Shown: one piece after another, positions 33,629-45,405 of the stretch
How positions within the stretch are numbered: position 1 is the stretch's first letter
Layout of the letters: each line of letters opens with the position of its first letter
NCBI GenBank assembly: GCA_030429665.1
Contig: JAUIEZ010000016.1
Location: 1-53,422 of the forward strand
Length of the DNA stretch: 53,422 nt
Reading direction: 5' to 3'
From: Gammaproteobacteria bacterium
GTDB lineage: Bacteria > Pseudomonadota > Gammaproteobacteria > Arenicellales > CAJQKF01
The notes under the pieces: model-generated
Databases searched by the model: none
Told to the model about the DNA's origin: nothing
The model's input: only the letters and a program-made list of their open reading frames with translations
Position numbers and translations under genes: made by a program

Positions 33629-34993
33629 TCACGAAGTTGCCTTTCCGGTCTTGGTGTCGATACCCAGTCCCTTGAGTTTTCGATACAGGTGGGTACGTTC
33701 CAGGCCGGTCCGGTTCGCCAGCTCGGTCATGTTGCCGCCGGCTTTTCTGAGATGGTAGAGCAGGTAGGCACGCTCGAAGGCCTCGCGCGCTTCTCGCAGG
33801 TCGGCGTCGAACCCGGGCGTGTCCTGGGTCGAGGCGGAGCGGCCGCGACCGGCGAGTTCGTCGCGTACCGCCTCGGCATCGATCTCCTCGGTGTCACTGG
33901 TCAGCATTACGCGATGCACGACATTCTGCAATTCGCGCACGTTGCCCGGCCAGTCATGATTGCGCAACGCATTGAGCGCGCCGGTGGAGAACTTGCGGTA
34001 GGGAAATCCTTCCGTGTCCATCGCGATGCGAATCATCGCGTCGACCAGTTCCGGTACGTCCTCGCGATGTTCGCGCAGCGGGGGAACGAACACTGTGAGC
34101 TGATTGAGCCGGTCATAGAGGTCGCGGCGGAATCGTCCCGACTCGATCTTCGCTGCGAGGTCCTGGTTCGTCGTGGCGATGACGCGCACGTCGATCGTCA
34201 CCTCCTGGCGCCCGCCGACACGATAGAAACCGCGCTCCTCCAGGGCGCTGAGCAGCTTCGCTTGCAGCGCCATGTCCAGGTCGGCAACCTCGTCCAGAAC
34301 CAGGGTGCCGCCGTTGGCCCGTTCCAGGCTGCCCGCGATCACGCCGTTCTCCTCGCTGCCGAACAGCTGGATGGCGACATTTTCGGCCGGCAGCGCGGCG
34401 AGGTTGATCTCGACGAACGGCGCGTCGCGCCGCGAACTGAGCCGGTGCAGACTGCGGGCGACGACACCTTTGCCGGAACCGGGTTCCCCCTGAACCAGCG
34501 CCCAGCCGTCAGTCGCGGCGAAACGCTCCACCTTGGCGCGCAACGCCTGCATGGTTTCACTCGATCCCAGCAGGTTGGAAGCCGGTTCCAGCCGCGTGCG
34601 CAGGCGGCGATTCTCCTGCTGCAGCTGGCGGTTCTGCAGGGCATGTTGAACGGTGACCAGCAGCTTCGCGGTGGACAGAGGTTTCTCGAGGAAGTCATAG
34701 GCGCCTATGCGAATCGCTTCCACCGCGGTTTCCACCGTGCCGTGTCCGGATATCATGATCACCGACGCGTTGTTGCCCTGTTCGACCCATTCCTTCAACA
34801 GCGTGATGCCGTCGGTGCCCGGCATCCAGATGTCCAGCAGGATCAGGTCCGGTTCGCGCGTGGCGATCATCTCGCGCGCTTGTTCGGCACTTTCGGCGCA
34901 GGTCGTGTCGAATCCTTCGTCGTTCAGGATATCGCTGATGATATTGCGGATATCCGGTTCGTCGTCAACGACGAGAATATGCGGTTTGCTCAT
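33629..34993 (-). CDS. ntrX: Response regulator NtrX
   Basis: A 454-residue NtrC-type response regulator. The receiver domain (residues 1-120) has Asp54 in LLDIWMPG as phosphorylation site. The AAA+ domain has Walker A GEPGSGKGVVA and Walker B TLVLDEVADLD. The C-terminus is a Fis-type helix-turn-helix (MTELANRTGLERTHLYRKLKGLG). The sigma-54 contact loop GAFTGA is absent: the segment reads SEENGVIAGSLERA. NtrX proteins often lack it, so this regulator probably acts on sigma-70 promoters or as a repressor. It is the partner of NtrY, encoded 27 bases upstream. Confidence 0.95.
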   Translation of the reverse strand: MSKPHILVVDDEPDIRNIISDILNDEGFDTTCAESAEQAREMIATREPDLILLDIWMPGTDGITLLKEWVEQGNNASVIMISGHGTVETAVEAIRIGAYDFLEKPLSTAKLLVTVQHALQNRQLQQENRRLRTRLEPASNLLGSSETMQALRAKVERFAATDGWALVQGEPGSGKGVVARSLHRLSSRRDAPFVEINLAALPAENVAIQLFGSEENGVIAGSLERANGGTLVLDEVADLDMALQAKLLSALEERGFYRVGGRQEVTIDVRVIATTNQDLAAKIESGRFRRDLYDRLNQLTVFVPPLREHREDVPELVDAMIRIAMDTEGFPYRKFSTGALNALRNHDWPGNVRELQNVVHRVMLTSDTEEIDAEAVRDELAGRGRSASTQDTPGFDADLREAREAFERAYLLYHLRKAGGNMTELANRTGLERTHLYRKLKGLGIDTKTGKATS

Positions 34994-35020
34994 CGGGTCG
35001 GGATCCTGCGGCGTGTCATC

Positions 35021-37267
35021 TCAAGATAGCGCTTCGCGAGCGGGCTCGATGTGCACGTCGTCGCCCTCCGGCGCGCGCCCGGCGTCAACGGGCGGGGCGA
35101 TATCCAGCGGGATCTGCATCCTCACCAGGGCGCCGCCGCCCGGGTTCTCGGCCTGGATGCGTCCGCCGTGTTCGTCGATGACTCGACGGACGATGGCGAG
35201 TCCGAGACCGGTGCCCTTTTTCTTTGACGTGACGTAAGGGTCGAAAATTCGGTCGAGAAGGTTCTCCGGAAAACCCGGCCCATTGTCTTCGACGACCAGC
35301 TCGAGCCAGGTGCGCCCGCCGGCAATGACCTTGCCCGTCCTGATGACGATCGTCGGCGCGTCGACGCCTTCGTGCATGGCGTCGCCGGCATTGATGATGA
35401 GATTGTTGAATACCTGGCGAAACTGGATCGGATCGACGAGGACCTGCGGCAGCGTATCGTCCAGTTCCAGGCGGATGGTCGGTCCCCCCGGTGCGCGGTG
35501 CAACTCGACGACGTCGAGAATCAGGCGATTGATATCGGTCGACAGGGTCTTGGTGCGCACCGGCTGGGCATACTCCGAGAAGGCGTTGACCATCAGTTTC
35601 ATCGACTCGACCTGGTTGGCGATGGTGCTGGTGGCGCGGTCGAGGGTCTCGCGCTCGTCCTCGGGCAGGCGCGAGAGGTACTTGTGGCGGATGCGCTCGG
35701 CGGAAAGCTGGATCGGCGTGAGGGGGTTCTTGATTTCATGCGCGAGCCGTCTGGCCACCTCGCCCCAGGCCGCGCTGCGCTGGGCATGCAGCAGTTCCGT
35801 GACGTCCTCGAACACGATCACGTAGCCGCCGAAGTCGAATCGTTCGCCCGGGATACGAGTACCCCGCACGATCAGGGTCTGGCGGCCGCGACCGTGGTTG
35901 AGGTCTATCTGGTACTTCCATTCCGAGGTGCTCTTGCCAATTTCCTTGTCGATGACGCTGAACAACGGTTCCGCCCACGGTGCCTGGTCGCTGATCTGGG
36001 CGGGCGTGCAGTTGATCCAGTAGGAGACGTCGTGCTCGAGGATCTGGTTGGCTCGTTCGTTGGACTTGATCAGCAGTGCGTTTTCGTCGAAGGACAGCAC
36101 GCCCGAGGACAGGTGGGCGAGGATGGTCTCGAGATAGGTGCGTTGCTTTTCGGCCTGTTGCTGGCTGTGCGCGGCCTGCCGCTGGGCGATCTGGATCTGC
36201 CGCGTCATGTCGTTGAACGAGCGCACCAGCACGCCGAGTTCGTCGCTGCCCGATTCCATCAGCCGCGTTCCGTAGTCGCCCTGGGCAACCGCGCGCGTGC
36301 CCTCGGCGAGCTGGCGCATGGGCTGCATCATGCGCCTCGAGGAGTAAATGCCGATCCAGATGGCGATGAGCGCCGTCATCAGGGCGATCATGGATAACGT
36401 GATGACGAAATTGAGCTTTAGCGGCGCGCGCAGGTACTGGAGCTTCTTGTATTCTTCCGAGGCCGTCTGGATGCTGGCGCCGAGCTTCGAAAAGCGAAGC
36501 GGCAGTGGATAGAGCACCTGCATGTAACGGCCGGTGGACACCACGCCCTCGCTCGGCAGGGGGATGACGACGCGAAGTTGCAGCGCGCCGTCGCTCATCG
36601 GCTCGAGCCTGCTGAACTCCACCCCGCGGCTGACGCGGGCGAGGATGTACTTGTCCGGGCTGTCAGGGAAAAGCGCGCCGGAGTCCTCGACGCTGGAGGC
36701 GATGATGCGGCCGTTGGGGCTGTACAAGCTCATTTCGGAATAGCCGCCCTGCTCGCGAAAATCGTCGAGTATACGGATGATCTGCATGTCGCTGCCGGCC
36801 TCCGCGACCTGGTTTGCCTGGTCGCGGATCTGGCGAAGCAAGTCCTGGTTGATCGTCGCCAGGGAATTCTGGCTGAGCAGCTTGGCGTCCTCCAGGGCGC
36901 GATCGATGCGCACGTCGAACCAGCTGTCGATGCTCTTGGAGAGGAACTGGATGGCGAAGTAGTAGACCACGGCGAGCGGGATCAGGCTCAGCAGGGTGAA
37001 CGTGGCGATCAGCTTCAACGTGATGCGCGATCCCAGGATCTGCGCCCGGAACTGGCGCATCAGCCGCCAGATGTTGGCGGCGATCAAGGCGCTCAGAACG
37101 ATCACGCCGATGATGTTGAAAACCAGCAACGCCGTGTAATAGCGACCGAACAACCCTTCCTGCTGTACCGCCGAAGTAAACATGTAGGAAGTGGCCAGCA
37201 ACACGACGGCCAGGAATATGGCCGCGCCCGGCCGGGCGAGGATCCTGGCTACTGCGCGACCGTCCAT
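35021..37267 (-). CDS. ntrY: Membrane sensor histidine kinase NtrY
   Basis: A 748-residue kinase. ATG 37267 is favoured because GTGGAG lies just upstream; another in-frame ATG at 37294 would lengthen the overlap with the previous gene. Two hydrophobic helices begin near residues 10 and 45, a third near 85 precedes a large periplasmic sensor region, and a fourth near 300 leads to HAMP. A PAS segment follows (LSFDENALLIKSNERANQIL). The phospho-His is in AHEIKNPLTPIQLSAERI. The ATPase domain has NNLIINAGDAM, EDNGPGFP and GTGLGLAIVRR. It signals to NtrX in nitrogen or redox control. Confidence 0.94.
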   Translation of the reverse strand: MDGRAVARILARPGAAIFLAVVLLATSYMFTSAVQQEGLFGRYYTALLVFNIIGVIVLSALIAANIWRLMRQFRAQILGSRITLKLIATFTLLSLIPLAVVYYFAIQFLSKSIDSWFDVRIDRALEDAKLLSQNSLATINQDLLRQIRDQANQVAEAGSDMQIIRILDDFREQGGYSEMSLYSPNGRIIASSVEDSGALFPDSPDKYILARVSRGVEFSRLEPMSDGALQLRVVIPLPSEGVVSTGRYMQVLYPLPLRFSKLGASIQTASEEYKKLQYLRAPLKLNFVITLSMIALMTALIAIWIGIYSSRRMMQPMRQLAEGTRAVAQGDYGTRLMESGSDELGVLVRSFNDMTRQIQIAQRQAAHSQQQAEKQRTYLETILAHLSSGVLSFDENALLIKSNERANQILEHDVSYWINCTPAQISDQAPWAEPLFSVIDKEIGKSTSEWKYQIDLNHGRGRQTLIVRGTRIPGERFDFGGYVIVFEDVTELLHAQRSAAWGEVARRLAHEIKNPLTPIQLSAERIRHKYLSRLPEDERETLDRATSTIANQVESMKLMVNAFSEYAQPVRTKTLSTDINRLILDVVELHRAPGGPTIRLELDDTLPQVLVDPIQFRQVFNNLIINAGDAMHEGVDAPTIVIRTGKVIAGGRTWLELVVEDNGPGFPENLLDRIFDPYVTSKKKGTGLGLAIVRRVIDEHGGRIQAENPGGGALVRMQIPLDIAPPVDAGRAPEGDDVHIEPAREALS

Positions 37268-37848
37268 TGGCTCCACTTGGTGCCGAGTTGCCATGCCGGG
37301 GTTATCTCGGTGATCAGCTTGAGCGGCGGGGGCAGGCTCGCGCGGTCGATGTCGATGCGCAGCGAAGCCCGGTATCCACGGGGGTTTTCGGGCAGGGTTT
37401 CGGTCACCACCGGCAGCGAGATGGTCAGGTTGGCCAGCGAGTCCATGGCATCGCGAATGGTGGTGAACGTTTCCAACTCGCCGGTGCGCTCGTCGGTGAG
37501 GACGTAGGTCGCGGACAGGTCGTGATACTTGAGCCGGAAACCGGCGCGCCACTCTCCGATGATCTCGTCCCAGAGCCACTGGCGCACGCGCAGCAGGCGC
37601 AGCTCGGCGACGATGTTCAACTCGATGCCCTCGTTGACGGCCTCGACCACCGTGTCGTTCAACTCCAGGTCGAGCGACGCCTCGGTGACGATGGCGTCGT
37701 CGGTGATCGACGTATGTCCCGACAGGATCTCGAACGCCGCGTGCGCGCGCAGGCTCGCCAGCAGCAGCGCGACCAGGCACAACCAGTATACGCCTGGCGA
37801 CGGCGCGCGTGCGCCCGATGGCAACAGAAATTGGGCGACGGGATTCAA
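37249..37848 (-). CDS. DUF4390 protein (conserved ntrY neighbour)
   Basis: A 199-residue protein with an N-terminal signal segment (YWLCLVALLLASLRAHA, likely cut after residue 37). The body fits DUF4390: ITDDAIVTEASLDLELNDTVVEAVNEGIEL, then VRQWLWDEIIGEWRAGFRLKYHDLSATYVL. No catalytic motif is visible and the function is unknown. The only usable start is TTG 37848. The gene overlaps the ntrY start by about 19 bases, and this pairing is conserved in many Gammaproteobacteria, which suggests a role in periplasmic sensing by NtrY. Confidence 0.85.
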   Translation of the reverse strand: MNPVAQFLLPSGARAPSPGVYWLCLVALLLASLRAHAAFEILSGHTSITDDAIVTEASLDLELNDTVVEAVNEGIELNIVAELRLLRVRQWLWDEIIGEWRAGFRLKYHDLSATYVLTDERTGELETFTTIRDAMDSLANLTISLPVVTETLPENPRGYRASLRIDIDRASLPPPLKLITEITPAWQLGTKWSQWTVAQ

Positions 37849-37930
37849 AGAATTGCTCTATCCGGGCCTTTTCGCATGTGTCAAGCGATAACCGCCGATT
37901 ATAGGAGATTCATTCCGCGACATTCACACT

Positions 37931-37944
37931 GCCGTTCGAACGGC
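37931..37944. repeat. 14-bp palindrome between fmt and the DUF4390 gene
   Basis: GCCGTTCGAACGGC is a perfect palindrome 12 bases past the fmt stop (minus-strand reading). It lacks a loop and a T-run. The 107-base gap 37849-37955 around it is where rsmB usually sits; no rsmB remnant is recognisable. Confidence 0.4.
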
Positions 37945-37955
37945 CGTCGGCGCCG

Positions 37956-38906
37956 CTATGCCGGGGTCGCGCCCAGCAGCGCGCCGGGCTCGACCTTCGT
38001 GCCGTTGAGGAAGTCGCCCACCGGCAGCCGTCTGCCGCCGCTCTTTTGCACCTCGAGCAGGCGTAAAACATTGTGCGCGCAGGCAACATCGATGCCGTGG
38101 CGGCTGCTGGACAGCACGGTGCCGGGCATCGCTCCGGTGCTCGATTCGATCACGATCGCCTCGAAAATGCGCAGCGTCGTGTCATGGATGGCGGTACGGC
38201 AGACCGGCCAGGGATTGAAGGCGCGGATCCGCCGCTCGATGGACGCCGCGTCGGTGTTCCAGTCGATTTCCGCCTCTGCGGCCTCGATCCGGGGCGCGTA
38301 GGTGGCGAGATCGTCGTCCTGGACGACGGCCCGGCATCGGCCGGCCACGAGATCGTCGAGATGCTTCGCGAGCAGTTCGGCACCGAGGCGGGAGAGGCGA
38401 TCGTGCATTGACGCGGCGGTATCCGACGGCCCGATGGCCGTCTCGGTCCGCGCCAGCATCGGGCCGGTATCCAGACCGCGATCCATTTGCATCAGGGTTA
38501 CGCCGGTCGACTCGTCACCCGCGGCGATGGCGCGCTGGATAGGCGCCGCGCCGCGCCAGCGCGGCAGCAGCGAGGCGTGTACGTTGACGCATCCCCGGTG
38601 CGGCGCGGCGAGCACGTCGGCGGGGAGCAGTTGGCCGTAGGCCACCACCACCATGAGATCGGCGTCGAGGGCGCGCAGGGCGTCGATCTCCCCGGCGTCT
38701 CGCAGCGACAGCGGCTGTCGAACCGGCAGCGCCAGCGCCTCCGCGCGCCGCTTGACCGCGCAGGCGCGCGTCGTGCGCCCGCGCCCGGCGGGCCTGTCCG
38801 GCTGGCAGTACACGGCGACGATGTCCGCGCCGGCATCGTGAATGGCGTCTAGGCTGGGAACCGAAAAGGGCGGTGTACCGGCGAATACGATCCGGGAACG
38901 CGTCAC
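37956..38906 (-). CDS. fmt: Methionyl-tRNA formyltransferase
   Basis: A 316-residue enzyme that formylates initiator Met-tRNA using 10-formyltetrahydrofolate. It opens with [18 protein letters not shown]; the formyl-transfer core reads [18 protein letters not shown] near residue 108, with the catalytic Asn in NVHAS, and [13 protein letters not shown] follows. The C-terminal domain from about residue 205 binds tRNA. It starts at GTG 38906, overlapping the def stop by four bases. The length is typical. Confidence 0.96.
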   Translation of the reverse strand: MTRSRIVFAGTPPFSVPSLDAIHDAGADIVAVYCQPDRPAGRGRTTRACAVKRRAEALALPVRQPLSLRDAGEIDALRALDADLMVVVAYGQLLPADVLAAPHRGCVNVHASLLPRWRGAAPIQRAIAAGDESTGVTLMQMDRGLDTGPMLARTETAIGPSDTAASMHDRLSRLGAELLAKHLDDLVAGRCRAVVQDDDLATYAPRIEAAEAEIDWNTDAASIERRIRAFNPWPVCRTAIHDTTLRIFEAIVIESSTGAMPGTVLSSSRHGIDVACAHNVLRLLEVQKSGGRRLPVGDFLNGTKVEPGALLGATPA

Positions 38907-39451
38907 AGCGCTCCCTGGCTGGCGGCGGGAGCCGGATCACTCGCGGAAATCGGCTGGCCGTTGTACTCCTTGACCAGTCGCTTGCGAATACGGTCCTGCT
39001 TGAGCCGTGAGAGGTAATCGACGAATACCTTGCCGTCGAGATGGTCGATCTCGTGCTGGATGCAAACGGCCAACAGTCCTTCCGCCTCGAACTCGAACGG
39101 CTCTCCACTAATCGTCTGCGCCTGCACGCGGATATGTTCGGCGCGTGTTACCGACGCATAGACGCCGGGCACCGACAGGCAGCCTTCCTCGTATTCCTGC
39201 TGGCCGTCCTTTTCCACGATGCGCGGATTGACCAGCACCCGCAGATCGTCGCGATTTTCCGATACGTCGACGCAGATGAGGCGGCGCAGATCGTTCACCT
39301 GCACCGCGGCGAGACCCACGCCCGGCGCGTGATACATGGTTTCGGCCATGTCGGCGGCGAATTGTTCAAGGCCCTCGTCGAAGACGGAAACCTCCGATGC
39401 CTTGCGGCGCAGCCGCGGGTCGGGATACACGAGAATGTCGAGAAGTGCCAT
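38903..39451 (-). CDS. def: Peptide deformylase
   Basis: A 182-residue metalloenzyme that removes the formyl group from new proteins. All three motifs are present: [17 protein letters not shown] (metal Cys) and HEIDHLDG (two metal His and the catalytic Glu). ATG 39451 gives the standard N-terminus [15 protein letters not shown]; the frame is open upstream but out of family context. It is the first gene of the def-fmt pair. The divergent region 39452-39658 holds a perfect TATAAT on the minus strand (39536-39531) but no convincing -35. Confidence 0.97.
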   Translation of the reverse strand: MALLDILVYPDPRLRRKASEVSVFDEGLEQFAADMAETMYHAPGVGLAAVQVNDLRRLICVDVSENRDDLRVLVNPRIVEKDGQQEYEEGCLSVPGVYASVTRAEHIRVQAQTISGEPFEFEAEGLLAVCIQHEIDHLDGKVFVDYLSRLKQDRIRKRLVKEYNGQPISASDPAPAASQGAL

Positions 39452-39658
39452 GGTCAAACCGGTCAGTACATCGTACGCCGCGGCACGCCGGCCAGCGGCG
39501 CCGGACCGCGCGCGGCGGCAAGTTACGGATATTATAACGGATCGAACCGCATCGCCGGCTCGATCGGCATTCGGCGGCCGAACGTCGTCTTGATGCACCA
39601 ATAATGTCCCGAACTGTTAAAATCAAGCGGCGATATGCCAGTCAATGGATAGCCCTCG

Positions 39659-40696
39659 ATGATTTTCACGCGTCTTCTCCCGACCCTGCTGGTGGTGATG
39701 CTGCTGTCGATTTCCGCGCGCGCGGACGTGGTGCGGCTGGCCAACGGCCACCCGGACCGCTACGTGGTCCAGCCCGGCGACACGTTGTGGGGGATCGCCA
39801 GCCGATTCCTGGAGAGCCCCTGGGAGTGGCCGCGGATCTGGCACGCCAATCCCTATGTTGACAATCCGCACCTGATCTACCCCGGCGACGTGCTGCTGCT
39901 GACGGACATCGACGGCCAGCCGGCCCTCAAGGTGCTGCGGCGCGAGAACCTGCCGGTAGAGAAGGCCGAGCCCAGGATTCGCGTCGACGAGGTGGACGAC
40001 GCCATCACGACGATCCCGCCGGGCGTCATCGAGCCCTTCCTGACCACGCCGCTGGTGGTCGGTCGCAAGGAACTCGAGAACGCCGGCTACGTCGTGCTCG
40101 GCGTGGAGGGCAACATCATGCTCGGCGAGCCCAGCGAATTCTACGCCCGCAACGTGGCCGAACCGGTGACCGAGATCTATCAGCTATTTCATCCCGGCGA
40201 CGAGCTGATCCACCCGGTCACCCGGGAATACCTCGGCACCGAGGCCATTTACCTGGGCGATGCGCGCATGGTTCGCTACGCCGACATTGCCAAGTTACGC
40301 ATTACGCGTTCGGTGGAGGAAATCGCGCCGGCGGACCGGCTGTTGCCGGTGGAACGCGACGTCATTCAGCCTTATTACCATCCTCACGCCCCCGAAGGCG
40401 ACGTGCTCGGATACGTCATCAAGGCGCCGAGGGGTGTCAGCGAACTCGGCCCGTACCAGGTAGTGGTTATCTCGCTGGGGGAGGCCAACGGCATCGAGGA
40501 GGGTCACGTGCTGCGCATTCGCCACCGCAAGGACCCGGTACAGGATCCCGTGACCCGGGAAGTGCTCGACCTGCCCGAGGAGGACTCGGGTCTGCTCATG
40601 GTATTTCGCGCCTTCGACCGCGTCAGCTACGCGTTGGTGATGCAGGCGAACCGCGCGATTCACATCGGCGACTCGCTCGTGAGCCCTCTGAAGTAA
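39659..40696 (+). CDS. LysM-domain exported protein
   Basis: A 345-residue protein with a signal peptide (LLPTLLVVMLLSISARA, likely cut after residue 22) and one LysM peptidoglycan-binding domain at about residues 34-82 (RYVVQPGDTLWGIASRFLE to HLIYPGDVLLL). The remaining 260 residues match the conserved protein found between def and dprA in many Gammaproteobacteria, with no known catalytic motif. It probably binds peptidoglycan in the periplasm. ATG 39659 fits the signal peptide. dprA follows after 39 bases. Confidence 0.9.
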   Translation: MIFTRLLPTLLVVMLLSISARADVVRLANGHPDRYVVQPGDTLWGIASRFLESPWEWPRIWHANPYVDNPHLIYPGDVLLLTDIDGQPALKVLRRENLPVEKAEPRIRVDEVDDAITTIPPGVIEPFLTTPLVVGRKELENAGYVVLGVEGNIMLGEPSEFYARNVAEPVTEIYQLFHPGDELIHPVTREYLGTEAIYLGDARMVRYADIAKLRITRSVEEIAPADRLLPVERDVIQPYYHPHAPEGDVLGYVIKAPRGVSELGPYQVVVISLGEANGIEEGHVLRIRHRKDPVQDPVTREVLDLPEEDSGLLMVFRAFDRVSYALVMQANRAIHIGDSLVSPLK

Positions 40697-40735
40697 GCCG
40701 ATTCCCGCAACTACATCGACGTCAGGGAGGACGTG

Positions 40736-41863
40736 ATGGAAACCGCCGGTCTTGTCCCGTGGCTGCGTCTCGCGCGTGCCGCCATCGATTTCCCGCGCAA
40801 ACTCGAACTGGCCGGCGCGCTGGCGCCGCCGCCGGGCGCCGGCGTCGACCCGCCAGCGGGGATGGGTACCGAAGAAGCCGCCGCATTCGGCGATTCGGCT
40901 CTCGATTGTCGTGTCGACAACGACCTCGAGACGCTTTCGCGCCTCGACGGCGTCGTACTGACGCTGGCGGACGATCGCTATCCCGGGTTGCTGCGGCAAA
41001 TTCCCAGACCGCCACTCTTGCTGGTGGTGCGCGGCCGGCCGGCGTTGCTGTCGACACCGCAGGTCGCCGTGGTCGGCAGCCGCAACGCCTCTCACGCGGC
41101 GCTCGAAACGGCATACCAGTTTGCCGCGGCCCTTGCCGAGGCCGGGCTGACCGTCACCAGCGGGCTGGCCCTGGGCATCGACGGCGCCGCGCACCGGGGT
41201 AGCCTCGCGTCCGGCGGGGCGACCATCGGCGTGGCGGCGACGGGCCCCGAACGCATTTACCCCGCCGCCCACGTGGACCTGGCGCATGAAATGATCGACA
41301 GCGGCAGCGCGGTCATTACGGAATTCCTGCCGGGCGATCCGCCCAAACCGCATCATTTCCCGCGTCGCAACCGGATCATCGCCGGTCTGTCCCTGGGCAC
41401 GCTGGTCGTCGAGGCAGCGGTTCGCAGCGGCAGCCTGATCACGGCTCGGCATGCCGCCGAACAGGGGCGGGAGGTGTTCGCCATCCCCGGCTCGATTCAC
41501 AATCCGGCCGCGCGCGGCTGCCACCGACTCCTGCGCGACGGCGCGAAGCTGGTGGAGTGCCTCGACGATATTCTGGAGGAACTCCCTTCAGTGCCCGTCA
41601 ACGATGCAAAATCGCCGTCGTCCGCGTTCGAATCCGAATCCGGGGAGCCGGGCGGCGCCGCCGGCCGGGTGCTGGCCGCGGTAGACGATGCCCCCACCGG
41701 TTTCGACACCGTTGTGCGGCGTACGGGCATGGCGCCGCAGGAGGTTGCCAGTGTCCTGCTTGAGCTTGAATTGCAGGCGTGGGTGTGCAAGAGTGCGGGG
41801 TTTTTTACCCGGCGCAGGCAACGGGGGCGCGCTTCGCCCGCGCCGTCGATGCCGCGAACGTGA
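40736..41863 (+). CDS. dprA: DNA-processing protein DprA
   Basis: A 375-residue DprA/Smf protein. ATG 40736 is chosen; GGGAGG ends five bases before it, and a GTG precedes it by one codon. The Rossmann-like domain shows VAVVGSRNAS near residue 105, SGLALGIDGAAHRGSL near 145, FPRRNRIIAGLSLG and VVEAAVRSGSLITA. A C-terminal winged-helix domain follows a linker (FDTVVRRTGMAPQEVASVLLELEL). DprA protects incoming single-stranded DNA and loads RecA during natural transformation. Confidence 0.96.
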   Translation: METAGLVPWLRLARAAIDFPRKLELAGALAPPPGAGVDPPAGMGTEEAAAFGDSALDCRVDNDLETLSRLDGVVLTLADDRYPGLLRQIPRPPLLLVVRGRPALLSTPQVAVVGSRNASHAALETAYQFAAALAEAGLTVTSGLALGIDGAAHRGSLASGGATIGVAATGPERIYPAAHVDLAHEMIDSGSAVITEFLPGDPPKPHHFPRRNRIIAGLSLGTLVVEAAVRSGSLITARHAAEQGREVFAIPGSIHNPAARGCHRLLRDGAKLVECLDDILEELPSVPVNDAKSPSSAFESESGEPGGAAGRVLAAVDDAPTGFDTVVRRTGMAPQEVASVLLELELQAWVCKSAGFFTRRRQRGRASPAPSMPRT

Positions 41864-41918
41864 CCAGACGTGTTACGTTAGGGTCGTTCCGAATGCGAGG
41901 GCCATTCCCGGCGTGACG

Positions 41919-42401
41919 ATGAAAGAGAATATCCTGGACGTTCTGATCTACCTGTTCGAGAACTACATGATCGAAGACGCGGATTACCAACCGGACCAGG
42001 AGTCGCTCGCCCGGGAGCTTGCGCAGGCCGGCTTTGGCGACTCCAACATCAGTCGTGCCTTCGACTGGTTGGAAAATCTGTCGGACCTGTGCGATCGGGG
42101 CGAGGCGAGCATGGCCGGCGGCGCCGCAACCGCGGTGCGTCACTACAGCCCCCTCGAGTTGGAGCGCCTCGACGGCAATGCGCGCGGCCTGCTTCACTCC
42201 CTGGTGCAAGGCGGCGTGCTGACGTCTCATGAGCGCGAAATGATTATCGATCGGCTGTTGGCGCTGGAAAGCGACGAGCTTGAATCCGAGCATGTCAAGT
42301 GGGTCATCATGATGGTCCTGAGCAACCGAGCCGACAACCCGCACGACTACGCCTGGGTCGAGGACCTGATGTTCGAGGGCGTGCGCCCGGTATTTCACTA
42401 G
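41919..42401 (+). CDS. smg: Smg family protein (DUF494)
   Basis: A 160-residue acidic protein. MKENILDVLIYLFENYM at the N-terminus and LSNRADNPHDYAWVEDLMFE at the C-terminus are family hallmarks. ATG 41919 gives the normal start; GTG two codons earlier is possible, and neither has a clear ribosome site. The molecular function is unknown. The order dprA-smg-topA is widely conserved. Confidence 0.94.
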   Translation: MKENILDVLIYLFENYMIEDADYQPDQESLARELAQAGFGDSNISRAFDWLENLSDLCDRGEASMAGGAATAVRHYSPLELERLDGNARGLLHSLVQGGVLTSHEREMIIDRLLALESDELESEHVKWVIMMVLSNRADNPHDYAWVEDLMFEGVRPVFH

Positions 42402-42459
42402 GAGTCCGGTTCGTAGCGGCGGTACACGCCACGCCCGGCCTCTCGATCATTCTCCATCG

Positions 42460-44928
<2,469 letters not shown>

Positions 44929-44940
44929 CGACCCAAGGCA

Positions 44941-45405
44941 ATGGCAAAGAAGAAAGCCCGCGGCCTCACCCAGCTCGGCGCGCACTCGGCGATACCGGAC
45001 CAGCCGGACAAGGCGCTGCTAGAGCGCGTGCCAAACCCTTCGCCGTCAGCCGACTACGTGGTGCGGTTCACTTGCCCGGAGTTCACTTCGCTGTGTCCCG
45101 TCACCGGGCAACCGGATTTCGCGCACCTGGTGATCGATTACGTACCGGGCAAGTGGCTGGTCGAGTCGAAGTCCTTGAAGCTCTACCTGCAAAGCTTTCG
45201 CAATCACGGCGCCTTTCACGAAGACTGCACCATGCAGATTGCCACCGCGCTGAAGAAAAGGCTCTTGCCGAAATGGCTGCGTATCGGCGGGTATTTCTAT
45301 CCTCGTGGCGGCATGCCTATTGACGTGTTTCACGCCAGCGGCGACCCGCCGGCGGGATTGTGGATTCCCGATCAGGGCGTGCCGGGGTACCGCGGTCGGG
45401 GTTGA
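44941..45405 (+). CDS. queF: NADPH-dependent 7-cyano-7-deazaguanine reductase QueF
   Basis: A 154-residue short-form QueF. The nucleophilic Cys is in [13 protein letters not shown] near residue 55, the family motif [15 protein letters not shown] is near 76, and HEDCTMQIA follows. The enzyme reduces preQ0 to preQ1 in queuosine synthesis. ATG 44941 lies 12 bases after topA, and the stop shares one base with the next start. Confidence 0.95.
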   Translation: MAKKKARGLTQLGAHSAIPDQPDKALLERVPNPSPSADYVVRFTCPEFTSLCPVTGQPDFAHLVIDYVPGKWLVESKSLKLYLQSFRNHGAFHEDCTMQIATALKKRLLPKWLRIGGYFYPRGGMPIDVFHASGDPPAGLWIPDQGVPGYRGRG

